Assembly (NCBI GenBank): GCA_019914995.1
Contig: CM034129.1
Location: 4,601,725-4,665,724 of the forward strand
Source: Acanthochlamys bracteata
Lineage: Eukaryota; Streptophyta; Magnoliopsida; Pandanales; Velloziaceae
Reading direction: 5' to 3'
DNA length: 64,000 bases
Shown here: positions 46,750 to 58,123 of the stretch, one piece after another
Numbering within the stretch: position 1 is the stretch's first letter
Layout: every line of letters begins with the position of its first letter
The notes under the pieces: generated by a model
Databases searched by the model: none
Seen by the model: the letters and a program-made list of their open reading frames with translations, nothing else
What the model was told of the DNA's origin: nothing
Position numbers and translations under genes: made by a program

Positions 46750-49350
46750 TAAATCCCTCAAATATCATCATAGGCAAGGAAGCATCTTATTTGTGCATTG
46801 TACAAAGCAAACATCCCTCAAACATCATCATAGGGCAGCAAGAAAGCATCTCATTTGAGCATTGCATAAGGCAAACATCCCTCAAACATCATGATAGGGC
46901 AGCAAGGAAGCATAGGCAACACCAACACACTAACTTAAAGAACAGGCCAGTAAGGATAGCATGTAAGGCAAATATATCTCAAAAATTTCATATGGTAGTA
47001 AGGATAGCCAACAATCCCTCAAAATTATCATATAGCCTAGTAAGGACAAGCATACAAAATATACCTCAAAATTCATTAATTGCCAATAAGAATAACTAAT
47101 AATCCCTAATAATCATCATAGGGCAAAAGGCTGAGCATAGGCAACACTACCACAAACCCTCAAAAAATCATCATAGGACAGCAAGGAAGCATATAGGCAG
47201 CACCACCAGGCAAAAATCCCTCAAAAAATATCATATGGCAGTAAGGATAGCATAGGCAACACTACCACAAGCCCTCAAAAAATTATCATAGGGCAACAAG
47301 GAAGCATATAGGCAGCACCACCAGGCAAAAATCTCTCAAAAATATCATATGGCAGCAAGGATAGTATAGGTAACACTACCACAAACCCTCAAAATTCATC
47401 ATAAGGAGCAATACTGAGCCTAGGCAGCACCACCATAACAACTCAAAAAACATGCCAGCAAGGAAAGCATCTCAGTTGAGAGTTGTATAAAGCAAAAATC
47501 CCTTCAAAAGTAAATGTAGCATCCATTCCACTATCATGATATTATTAACTATCAAGTTAGCCCAACATCTCATTTAAAGTAACAATTCCTGCCATGCCAT
47601 CCAAAAGGGGCTGCAAGATTATAAGGCAACCAAATATCTCATTTTAGCAATGTATAAGACAACAAACCCTCAGAAATTATCATAGGGGAAACAAGATTAG
47701 GTAACAATCATCAAAAATCCAGATAGGGCCAGGTAGGACAAGCACAGGCAAATATACATCAATATTCATTACTTGCCAGCAAGAATAGCCAACGATTCCT
47801 CAAAATTCATCATAGGGCCAGCAAGGGTGTTTATAGACAACACTACTTCAAAAATTAAGCCAAACCAGCAAAGATAGCTAACAATTTCTCAAAATCATCA
47901 ACAGGCCAGTAAGGACAAATATAGGCAACATATCTCAAAAAAGTATTTATTTTCTAGTAAAGATAACTGACAATCCCTCAAAATTCATCATAGGACCAGC
48001 AAAGGTGTTTATAGACAACACCATTTCAAAAACTAAACCAGACCAACAAGAATACACAAAAATCCCTCAACAATCATCAACAGGACAACAAGCACAAACG
48101 TATTCAAATATATCTCAAAAAATATTTACTTGCTAGTAAAGATAACCAACAATACATCAAAATTCATTATGGGGCCAGCAAATATTTTTATATGCAACAC
48201 CACTTTAAAAATTAAGCCAAACCAGCATGGATAGCCAACAATCCCTCAAACATCATCATCAGGCCAGCAAGGACAGGCATAGGCAAATATACCTAAAAAA
48301 TCATTAATTGCCAGTAATAATAACCAATAATCCCTCAAAATTCATCATTGGGCCAGCTAGTGTAAGTATAGGCAGCAACGATACATATTTGGTTAAAATA
48401 AATGTAGCATCTATTTTATTATCATGTTATCAATAACCATCAAGTTAGCCAAACATCTCATTCAAAGTAACGATCCCTGCCATGCCGTCCAAAAGGGGCT
48501 GCAAGATAATAAGGCAACCAAACATTTTATTTGAGTATTTTATAAGACAACAAACCCTCAGAAATCATCATAGGGGCAGCAAGGTTAGGCAACAATCTCT
48601 CAAAAATCTAGATAGGGCAGCTATACATCATTATGCATTACTTGCCAACAAGGATAGCCAACAACAATTCTTTAAAAATCATCAACATGCCAGCAAGGAC
48701 AAGTATAGGCAACATATCTCAAAAAATATTTATTTGCTAGTAAAGATAACCGACAATCTCTCAAAATTTCATCATAGGCCCAGCAATGGTGTTTATAGAT
48801 AATACCACTTCAAAAACTAAGCCAAACTAGCAATGATAGCCAATAATTTCTAAAAATTATCAACAGACCAGCAAGGACAAATATAGCCAACATATCTCAA
48901 AAAATATTTATTTGCTAGTAAAGATAACCGACAATCCTTCAAAATTCATCATACGGCCAGCAAGTGTTTTTATATGCAACACCACTTCAAAAACTAAACC
49001 AAACCAGCAAGGATAGCCAACAATTCCTCAAACATCATCAACAGGCCAGCAAGGACAGGCATAGGGAAATATACCTCAAAAATCATTAATTGCCAATAAG
49101 AATAACCAACAATCCCTCAAAATTCATCATTGGGCCAACTAGGGTAAGTATAGGCAGCAACTATATATATTTGGTTAAGATAAGTGTAGCATCTATTTTA
49201 CTATCATGATATCAATAACCATCAAGCTAGCCAAACATCTTATTCAAGGTGACAATCCCTGCCATGCCGTTCAAAAGGGGCTACAAGGTAATAAGGCAAT
49301 CAGCAAGGATACACAAAAATCTCTCAAAATTCGTCAAAGGGCCAACAAGC
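46750..49350. repeat. 2.6-kb degenerate tandem array inside the Harbinger element
   Basis: Dozens of diverged units of roughly 40-70 bp built on a core like CCCTCAAAAATCATCATAGG followed by GCCAGCAAGGATAGCCAACA. A higher-order pattern is visible: a longer composite block (GTAGCATC..TTAGCC..CCTGCCATGCC..CAAAAGGGGCT) recurs at about 47516, 48405 and 49186, i.e. with periods near 889 and 781 bp. The array starts about 16 bp upstream of the Myb-like ORF start (minus strand) and fills most of the element up to its right end. Plus-strand open frames within it are incidental. Confidence 0.85.
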
Positions 49351-50036
49351 ACACCAAACAATTCTATCAGCAACCAAAATGTCAAAACTGAGTAAAAAAA
49401 TAAACAGCGATAAGTTCAAACATTTACATACAACAATACACACATAGTTGAAAACTACAAGTAAATTCAAATTTTACAAACAACTTCACCAAGCAATTTT
49501 TTTCAACAGAAAATAACCATAAAATCTTTAAAATGATCAATTATTCTTAATACCCGTCAAAATTTTAACATATTTAGTTCTGCAAAAATCCGAATTAATT
49601 TTTAATTCCTGCACAGAGACAACTGCACCGATGATCTTTCGAAAATTCTTAGAAGCAATCGATTGAAAAAAAAAATAACTATAATTTGTAAACATTTTGA
49701 TCGATTCGGACGCAAACAAAGAAGAAAAAAAATTTATGGAATGAATAAATCAATAGACTTTGGGAAAAAAATCAACGCAACGAAAAATAAATATAAATAA
49801 CGATCACATTCACTAATTATAGTCACTAACACATAAATAACGAAAAATCACAGTCACTAACACAGTCAAAAAAAAATTTAAAATCGCACAAATTCATCCG
49901 TCCATCCACACCAATGAAATTAATAAAAAAAAACTAATCAACGTATAAATAAACAATCAAATAGTTAAATCTAAATAAAAAAAATTTTACCTCAACCCAC
50001 GGCCGTGCTTCAATTCCGTAAATAAAAATCTTACAG

Positions 50037-50205
50037 AGACGGAGATCGGAATGAAAACGATCTTCAGGGACGGAGAGCTTGGACGGAAACTTGATCAGCG
50101 TTAGAGACGGAGAGATCGGAAAAAACGATCTATAGGGACGGAGAGCTTGGACGGAAACTTGATCGGCGTTAGAGACGGAGAGATCGGAAAAACGATCGAA
50201 AGGGA
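50037..50205. repeat. 68-bp tandem repeat near the right end of the Harbinger element
   Basis: About 2.4 copies of a unit containing GACGGAGAGCTTGGACGGAA, ACTTGATC(A/G)GCGTTAGAGA and GATCGGAAAA, with CGGAGAGCTT at 50071 and 50139. It is GC-richer than its surroundings. Confidence 0.85.
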
Positions 50206-50689
50206 GACAGCGAAGCGATTGGGAGCGATCGGAAAGGAGGAGGCAGTGAAAATGAAAAAATTAAGAATTAGAACAAATGATAAAAAATATATATTGATTT
50301 ATAATTTTGTAAAATTTATATGGGTAAAATAGTTATTTTCTGTACCCGAAGCGAAAAGCCGCGTGCGGCTTTATTTGAAAAGCACCGAATCGAGACTTTT
50401 TATTTTTAATTTTTAAAAGCCGCCGTAAGCAGCTTAAAGCATTTTTTATCAAACACTTATAATACTGTGCTGGGCTTTTTTCGGACTTTAAGCACAGCCA
50501 TACCAGGCCTATATATGGAGAAGCATTGAAGGCTACAAAGGAGAAAGTCATGGAGCTCAAATCTCGACAAACGTAATAAATTTGCCGTGCTGTCCTAGAT
50601 GTAATCAAATAATTAAAATTCAGTTAAGGTTTTTTACCTTAATTTAAATTGTCGCTTCACTGCTCAAAGGGTATTCTGCGGCAGTTGCT

Positions 50690-51375
50690 GGGATTGTTCA
50701 TAGAAAGATGGTTTTGATGAAAAAAAAATTAGTGAAATTTTTGAGAAGACATTTATTTTTTCATTTAAAAATAAAAAATGTCTATATAATAAGTTTATAT
50801 TATATAATTTAGTCATGTCTTTCACATCTAAAAAACAAGAATTAGGGTACTAGTGAAGATTTTCTGAAAAATACAAAAATATATAAAAAAAAAAAAAAGC
50901 ACTCCCAATAAATCTAATATACACAAGTTATAAGGGCCAAGAAAATGGCAAATATGAACGTTGCAATTGGTATGACTAGTAAGTAGGTCGGCCTGCTAGT
51001 TGATTGTAATCCATAGACATACCAAACAAACAAGTGGTTGTTTTGGTATTGTATGAAAAAGTTCTTTTGATGAAAAAACATTTTTTTAAATAAATATATA
51101 TTTTTAACATTTAGAAAATAAAAAAAACATATAATATTTTACAATTTACTCATATATCTTAAACTTTTAAAAAAATTAGGGTACTATGGAAGGGCTTGTG
51201 AAAACTAAAAAGAAAATAAATAAGAAGTTAAAAGAATTCCCAAACAAACCTTATATACACAACTACAAGGGCCAAGAAAATGGCAAATATGAACGATGCA
51301 ATTGGTATGACCAATAGGTCGACCTACTAGATAGTCGATTGTAATCCATAAACCATACCAACACAAACAAAATAA
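50690..51375. repeat. Tandem duplication, period ~335 bp, 3' of the GABA-T pseudogene
   Basis: Two copies (about 50690-51035 and 51040-51375) share GATGAAAAAA at the start, TTAGGGTACTA in the middle and an almost identical block AAGGGCCAAGAAAATGGCAA..ATGCAATTGGTATGAC..GATTGTAATCCATA at 50932 and 51267. The rest of 50577-51850 holds no gene that I can see. Confidence 0.85.
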
Positions 51376-51850
51376 TAAACACCTGGTTAGATCAATGGTA
51401 AGAAAGAAAGCTCTATGGTTGTATAATCAGAACAGCACATAAACGCAAGCAAGGAACACAGAGGAGTCGTGGATCTGTGCATGTTACACAACTGCAACCA
51501 ACAAACAACCAAATGGAGAATTGGAGATACAAGAGTAATTATCTATGATCAGTATCATAACAATAATTTCTGTACAAAATTGGCAGCATACTTACATGCT
51601 GATTCACCAAGGCGATAATTAACAGCTAACAACAACTTGATAATAGCACCATTTGGATTATAAATTATATCTTTCTTCTATAGGCATCAGTTTTTTCCCT
51701 ATGGCTAACACCTTATGATTGTAAATCTGGTCACAGGACTGAAGAGTAGCCTCAAAATCATAGAGGTTCCTCAATGGGTGAACAAATTAAATTGCGGGTA
51801 GTCAAAACTCCAAAATTGTAGAAATCAGCAGCAGTCGACATATGCTGGTT

Positions 51851-54644
51851 TCAAAATTCCCTAATGGATGTACCATTGTGCCCTGAACAAACGCAAGAGC
51901 AACCAGGACCTCTTGTGACTAAACGCTTGTCTCGGTTTATCATCAGCTTTATAAGAGGCACCTTCAGAGCAACTTGGCGCCATACCTCTGGCACTGTTCC
52001 ATTGGGATCCTCATATTCAAAAAATCGTTTCACCTGAAGATAAAATTATTTCCAAGATTATTAGGGCATAAAACCGCACCATCGTTTATAAGCAGATTCT
52101 GATAGTCTTCAATTTTGTGCAAGAGAAGAAATTTCATCTATAATCAGAGTCATGATACAGCAAACTGCCTCAAAATTCATCAACTCCATTGAAGTTTTAC
52201 AACTGCAGCAGTTCCATGGGAGGCCAGTAAACTACATTCCTAGTCGTATTTAAATTTCGTATTCCTTTAGTTCTGTCAATAACTCTAGAGATACAAACGA
52301 ACATTATTTGAAGTTCACTGAACCTAGCTCGTCATTGACTGATTTAGCAACCACTACCGAGATCCCAATATAGAAAGGGATCACAGCTGGCATCCCAGAG
52401 CACTTTAACCAAATTTAAAGATAAATATGTTTCCAGGCATATCAAACAGGTTTAGAATGACAACCGAGTCACGCATGTCTTGTAGTCTTGTTTAAGAATG
52501 TGAATGAACAACTTCTCCAACTTCTTGTTAATCTTAAATATATTTAAACTATTTCGACAGCGTTGTCTGGAAGTAGTAGACAAATCGAATAGTATATATG
52601 AAGCACTCAAATGAAATAAGATAAGAGAAGAGAAACTACATACCACTTCAAGCTCCTTCTGATACTGCAGGATTCTCTTAGAGCTTATCCTTCTTAGCAT
52701 TGAAGTTAGATATCTTGGCTTTACAGCATTCATTGTCTCAACAAATATTGCAATCTTCTTGTAGTCTATAACATCTTCAAACGGTAACTCAATATAGTCA
52801 CTAACAATCACAGGAACACACAAACTAACTATGGCATCAAACAACCTGCAAGCTGAAGGTGTATCACCGGCAGGATGCAAACAGAACTTGGAGGAGTGCA
52901 TGCCTCGAGTTGCCATACGCCTGCTCTCCCTAGACTGTGCACCATGTTTAATTACCACATCTTTTTCACCTTCTAATAATTGAAACAGAGCATCACGGAT
53001 TTTTCCACCCTACAAAAAGAAGAGAAATATAACACGACCTATAAAAGTTATCTGAATGTTGTGTGGATGTTGTATCATTCAGAGGTTTTGTCCATGGTCA
53101 CATTCTGTGTGTGAAAAATTAAAAGCAACAAGGTTAGCTAAGAAAGACAAATTACTAAACAACTTTTAGAATGAGAGAGAGAGAGAGAGAGAGAGTATGA
53201 AAGTATGTCTTCAATTTCTGAATTCCCTTCCCGTAAATTAGAAACTTCGAGTTCCAACAAAACAAATATGAAACTAAACAATAAAAAAGAACGAAATTCC
53301 TAGATGCTCTTTACAGAGGCAAGGTTCTCAGATGCTCCCCTGAACAAGAAAGGAACATACAGACATGAAGCAAGGTTTTTAGATGCTCTTTAATGACTGT
53401 GCTATCAAAGGGAAATGTTTCTAGCAACACAAAGGTGGTCCTAAATAGACTGCCAAGAAAGCAGCAAAGTAAGCATCAGATACCCTGCTTCTAGCAACAC
53501 AAAGGTGGTCCTAAATTGGAAATCTTCAAATTGTCACTCAGCTCTCATCATGGAGACAATACATCAATTTCGTAGTTTTCTTTACATTCCCCTCTCTTGT
53601 GAGAAAATTCATAATAGTTGATAACATACTAAACAAAACGAAAATAATAGTAATAATAATAATTAAAACAGGATGGATTCTATTTAGGTGTATTCACTAA
53701 ATTGTCCAACTCCAACTAAAGATTCTTAGGAAAACAGGTAGTCGAAAAAATCAAGTTACCTCCTTCCTGTATCGATTACCCATGAAGAAGAGGAGGGATG
53801 GCCTGTTCACCACACCAATCTCGCCCTTATACGGATTAATCCGATGTGAATATGGCAGAATAACATCTTTGACCAACGATCCCTGATCCGGCCGCAACCG
53901 TCCGAAATCTGACACCAGCAGCATTGCATTCTTAATCCTATCAATCACCTTGTACAACGCATTGGGATCCTGGCAAATGAAAACATGGTCCCTCCCATTA
54001 TTCCTCTGCCAGTACGGCTGATCCTCTAACCACTCCACCAACTCCTCTTGCATCCTCTCATCACTATAAGCCATCTGCGATGCCGAATTAGCGTCCGGCG
54101 ACCTGGCAGGATTAACTACAAGACTAAGCGATGAAAAGAACGGAACATAAAAGAGATCTGCTGATTCAGGATCATCAACAACAGTTAAGGCAGAGTACAG
54201 CGGTCGGCGAGGGTTAGAAAGGTCAGTAAAGAGATGCCATTCAGCAGAGTGCTGGTGACCAGGGTACCTAAGATTCAAAGAAGAAGAAGCAGAAGGGTTG
54301 CGGGCAAGAAGGTAATTTTGAATAACTCCGGTGGTGAATTTGGAAGGAAGGTTGTAGAGATAGATCTTCGGAGGAGTAGTAGTAGTCGCGGTGGCGGAAT
54401 AAGAAGAAGAAGAAGAAGAGGAAGGGGTAGGTGTGATGGTGGTGGAGGAGAGAGGAGGTAAGAAAGGTGAAGAAGATAAAGCGTAGAGAGAGATAAGGAA
54501 AAGGCAGAGGGAGAGAGCGATGGTTGGTTTGAGAAGGGAACGGAAAGGAGAGACGGCTAAGGCGGTGGAGGACATGGGCTTGACGGTGGTGTTGGTTGAA
54601 GGGTTGCGAGGTTTTTTGCTGCTGCTGCTGATGCGCTCGGGCAT
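51851..54644 (-). CDS. Exostosin-family glycosyltransferase (GT47), Golgi type II membrane protein
   Basis: Three exons, 54644-53760, 53009-52644 and 52033-51851, join in phase 0 to give 477 residues. Layout: a short basic cytosolic N-terminus, a single signal anchor near 36-56 ([21 protein letters not shown]), a Pro/Ser/Thr-rich stem, then the exostosin domain beginning [16 protein letters not shown]. Landmarks include [49 protein letters not shown] across the first junction, [20 protein letters not shown] (the nucleotide-sugar binding region), [15 protein letters not shown] and the C-terminal [20 protein letters not shown]. This resembles plant GT47 proteins near the arabinosyltransferase ARAD1/ARAD2 group, which build pectic side chains in the Golgi; the actual sugar donor and acceptor cannot be told. 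The upstream ATG is favoured because it precedes the anchor directly. Confidence 0.9.
53173..53195. repeat. (GA)n microsatellite in intron 1 of the GT47 gene
   Basis: About eleven GA units in a row. It is a candidate length-polymorphic marker. Confidence 0.95.
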
Positions 54645-55295
54645 GCTCGAGCATATGGCGAAAATTAAGTGCTCTGGTTTGGTTTTGTGGAGGTAAGGCG
54701 CCGGAGAACTAATCGGACGGTGGTGAACTTGTGATGGTTTGGGACGCTATTAGTATAATGAACGGGTGAGGACCCTGATAGGGTAAGGGAAGGGGACAGG
54801 TTTTGGGGATTAAGTTGTTATTGACTTTATTCAGTGAAAGGAAATTGATGATGGTTAATTAGAGATTTGCACTTAACTTTTGTTTAGGAAAATAAAAAAA
54901 GTTTCTTTTTTTAGAAAAACTTTAGAAATACTTATCTAATGAAAATATGGATGGTTTTGTTAATATATTTGATGAGAAAGTAAAAACCATAACCGCAGTA
55001 AATTTGACTAAAGCAGTGTTTAAAGTATTTATAAAACAAAGTTTTATGAAATAATATTTTAATTTTTTAAAAGACAAACTTTAATTTTAAAAAAATGATC
55101 AAAATTATAATTATATATTATAATATCTAATTTTAATATATATAAAACTTTTATGATTATTAGGAAATAGCAACCCTATATGAACAACTACGTAGACAGC
55201 TAGCCCAAGACCAAGATTAGGCACGGCCATTTTAAATTCGGGCCAGAAACGATACAACCGAACGAAAGGGAACCGTAAGAACTCGTGATCGTGAG
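54645..55295. other. Intergenic region between divergent GT47 and CHCH genes
   Basis: The GT47 promoter (GC-richer, 54645-54800) is followed by AT-rich DNA and the promoter of the CHCH gene. No TATA box or transposon end is clear. Confidence 0.4.
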
Positions 55296-55589
55296 ATGGC
55301 TGGAAATGGCGGTGAGGCGGCGGAGCTGCCGCCGCGCTGTGTGGCTCTGCACCGGGCGCTTGATGAGTGCTACGCTCGCACGCGTGGAGACCTACTGCAG
55401 CGATCAGTTCTCTGCCGCCACCTCAACCGTGGGTTAGCAGAGTGCATCGTTTCCTTTGCTTGCCCTGATGAGTCTGAAGCTGTGCGCAGCATGTGTGCCA
55501 GCGCCGGAACGAACATAAAACGACAACAGTGTCAGCAGGCGCAAATCTCGCTCTCGCTTTGTCTCGCTGGTCACCAGCCTGTCGATTGA
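55296..55589 (+). CDS. Small CHCH (CX9C) protein, CMC1-like, probably mitochondrial intermembrane space
   Basis: A 97-residue intronless ORF with eight cysteines in ordered pairs: C15/C25 and C40/C50 (both CX9C, the twin-CX9C signature), C56/C67 (CX10C) and C79/C89 (CX9C). Plant relatives with RHLNRGLAEC and CPDESEAVRSMC-type blocks are annotated as cytochrome c oxidase assembly (CMC1-like) proteins. Twin-CX9C proteins are imported through the Mia40 disulphide relay and fold as helical hairpins. There is no cleavable presequence, as usual. The start at 55296 follows a GC-rich leader and is the first ATG in frame. Assignment to CMC1 rather than another CHCH protein is tentative. Confidence 0.85.
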   Translation: MAGNGGEAAELPPRCVALHRALDECYARTRGDLLQRSVLCRHLNRGLAECIVSFACPDESEAVRSMCASAGTNIKRQQCQQAQISLSLCLAGHQPVD

Positions 55590-58123
55590 TTTATTGATAT
55601 TGCTGTTTGGAAGCTGTTTTTCCGCTTGATCTCAGTCTCTAGTTTTGATGTGATATGTTGCGAGGCACACCGTTCTTTCCATGCTGGTAACTACTTATTA
55701 ATTGTTTGGATTATCTCTTGAGCTATTTCAAATTGTCAAGCATGCTTTTGTCTTGCTATAATCATAATATTTTCACCAAATAAATCTTAAGTTCACTGTG
55801 CTTGATCTTTCTGTCTCACTGTCTTTCTTAGAATTGTGAATGAATTAGAAACTAAATTTGTACTTGTTCCCTTGTTTCTGATTTGATTTATGGCTTTCCC
55901 AGATGTTGATTTGGTTTGATTAATATTTTAGCACTCGTCCGCACATGAATTATGTTGTTTGCTTTAATACAGACTTTTGACGTTGTCTCTAGTTAATTTT
56001 AATGTTTCCTTCTGAATATTTTATGAACAAATTGATATTTCCCTTGGCAATGGCTCTAGTAAAATTATACTAGATAGCTATTTAGTATTGTGTTGAACCG
56101 CCCTAGTCAGCTGGCGATGTAGAACTTTAAGCCAGTGCAATACATTGAAACTCTTTCACCGAGATAACCATGCTTCTCCTTAGATTGTCATGGAGGAATT
56201 TTTATACTCCAAATGAATAAAAGAGCAAACCTCAGTCGAAGGCAAATGCTAGCTGATGAAGGATTCTTTAAATTATTAATATGTATGTCTCGATGTGTCT
56301 GTCTTCATAAAGCAGCATGCGAACAAATGATAACCTCTCAACTTAGTTAATGTAATACTGTGTTAGCAATGCATTTATTAGCACAATATAGATGTGGACT
56401 TACATACCGCTTACAGATTTGAGCAAGAACTTTGCTTGTCATTTGCCAAGCTTTGTCATCCGGTGGCTCCAATCCTCTATTTGTCAATAGTTAATGGTAG
56501 TTTGTATAATTGTTAATAAGTCATCCTAGAGTTAATGTAATGGTTATTAGTTGTTGTCAATGACAACTTTTACAAACATCTTATTGATCCTAATTTTAAA
56601 GAATTTAAATGAACCATTGTTTCTATCATACGCAGCATCAAAGGTAGTATACGAGGTAGCCTGATTGTATACACTTGCATCTCCATCCATCTTTGGGCTG
56701 ATCGGGTCCACACAGCTCACCATTATCTGAATTGCAACAATTGCTTTGCTGCACACGTTTTGCATCCTTTCCCTTTTTTGAGCTATATTTTTGGTTACTT
56801 GCTCTGCCTCTTCAAAACTGTTGCATATCATTAGTTTGATTAACCTTAGATGAGTGCTAAACAATCATCCTAAAATCATGATACTTTCAGAAAATAAGAA
56901 ATCTTCTGCTTGTACTTGCTTTCTCTCATCTGTTCAAATATCAGCAACGTCTTTCTGATTTTTCTATCTACATTATTTCCACCGAAGCTTTTCATGGAAG
57001 GCCTTATTTTGAAGGTTGCAACCGCATGCTGCATGAGGCAACACTTAAGTTGTTCCTTTGTGATTTCTTGACCTTCAATAGCATTGTTGCTTGTCCACAC
57101 TGAAGCACTTTGATTGCCACCAACTCTTGTCTTCAGCATTGGACACAAAACTGTTGCCTATATTTTGGTGAAAGGTAAAATGATTTTAATCTCAGTTCTA
57201 GATGCTACAACTGTAGGAGCATCCTTTGAAAATGCAATAGCCAATCTGAGAAATTACTGAAAGTTCGCTTATTATGTGTGAATGGCTTTGAAGTATGAAT
57301 TTCTTATTCTGTAAAAAATTGTTGATTTCTTGAATTTTCGTTTGCCTATTCAGGTTAAGGCGAGTGTGGTTCGTTAAAGGCTTCAGAGGTTTGGTGATGA
57401 TGTCTTTTCTTGATGATATATATACAGGTAATGAATACTTGAAACTACCCCTCCAGAAATAGAACAGGAGAATCCAATGCATCCTAAACTCTGGAAGCCT
57501 TAACGTCCTGCCAATGGTGTAGCATGCTGTCAAAATTAGTCATCTCAAATGCTGTTTCTCGGAGAAACTTAACAGCCATGTCATTAGCAATCTATCTATC
57601 ATGTGAGGGTTTATTAGTGTATCAAGTTGTACATATCAATACTCGTGTACAATCTGATACTTGTTTTGCACCTTGATGATTCCTTGTGCCCCATGCTTGT
57701 CTATATCGCTCAATATGCCTTGATATTACCCTTGGTACTTTTGTGTTAAGTTTGTTAATGTTGGTTTTCATGTTCGTTGTCTTTGTTTTCTCTTCTGCCA
57801 TTAGCATGGTCTTCAAACCTGCTTAGAGCGTCTTTTCTCTAACGAGTTTAGCACCTTTCTCTAGCCAGTCTTTCGAACAAAAAACAAGTGGGTATAATCA
57901 GTAAGTACAATTCTAGCATCATCCCTAATACTGCTGTATATTCCCTCAATAATTATCCTCCGAACATATATATCATTCTTTTGAATAGAGCAGGTCTTAC
58001 TTCGTACATATTCTAGTACAACACCCCCGAGCACAAAATATTTCAAACCCCAGAACATCATTAATCTTAAAACGAAGAATCCATATTCAAATTGTAGCAT
58101 GCATCAAGTAGGCTTCTCATAAT
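55590..58123. other. Intergenic region with unidentified short open frames
   Basis: The first part is the 3' UTR of the CHCH gene. Minus-strand open frames at 56547-56864, 56876-57148, 57198-57533, 57622-57816 and 57861-58100 show no domain I can name. The 56876-57148 frame contains GGNNVDRKIRKTLLIFEQM, faintly like the segment before the SRA domain of SUVH histone methyltransferases, but nothing that follows fits. I treat it as non-coding or as an unrecognisable relic. Confidence 0.35.

Larger units (their letters stand above)
43223..50509. mobile_element. PIF/Harbinger transposon inserted in the last GABA-T exon
   Basis: The ends are GGCCCTGTTTGG..TGTGCT on the left and, in reverse complement on the right, GGCCTGGTATGG..TGTGCT, typical PIF/Harbinger termini. 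A 3-bp TAT repeat flanks the element (43220-43222 and 50510-50512). Removing the element and one TAT rejoins the host exon in frame as LVSIYGEALKATKEK, exactly the expected GABA-T C-terminus. Inside, on the minus strand, are remnants of the two genes of this superfamily, a HARBI1-like DDE transposase and a Myb/SANT-like protein, plus a 2.6-kb repeat array and a short 68-bp repeat near the right end. The usual target is TWA; TAT is a small departure. Confidence 0.93.
30472..50576 (+). pseudogene. GABA-T: Gamma-aminobutyrate transaminase (POP2/GABA-T) gene, broken by indels and a transposon
   Basis: Nineteen exons can be followed: 30472-30513, 31128-31237, 31301-31385, 32070-32138, 32632-32729, 32956-33048, 40508-40581, 40690-40728, 40954-41042, 41123-41199, 41275-41349, 41832-41879, 42014-42097, 42184-42271, 42379-42457, 42622-42713, 42794-42872, 43004-43119, 43212-43222 plus 50513-50576. 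Blocks match plant pyruvate-dependent, PLP-dependent mitochondrial GABA transaminase: [119 protein letters not shown] with the PLP lysine, and [11 protein letters not shown]. Lesions: a 1- or 4-base loss near 32109 (family spacing suggests four) that brings TAG at 32136; one extra base near 42653; and a Harbinger element in the last exon. Exons 1-2 look like a mitochondrial presequence. Confidence 0.9.

Noticed and set aside
46750-49350. Regularly repeated short units resembling a CRISPR-like array
   Set aside because: Units are degenerate, contiguous and variable in length with no conserved repeat/spacer alternation, in a eukaryotic transposon; it is a tandem array.
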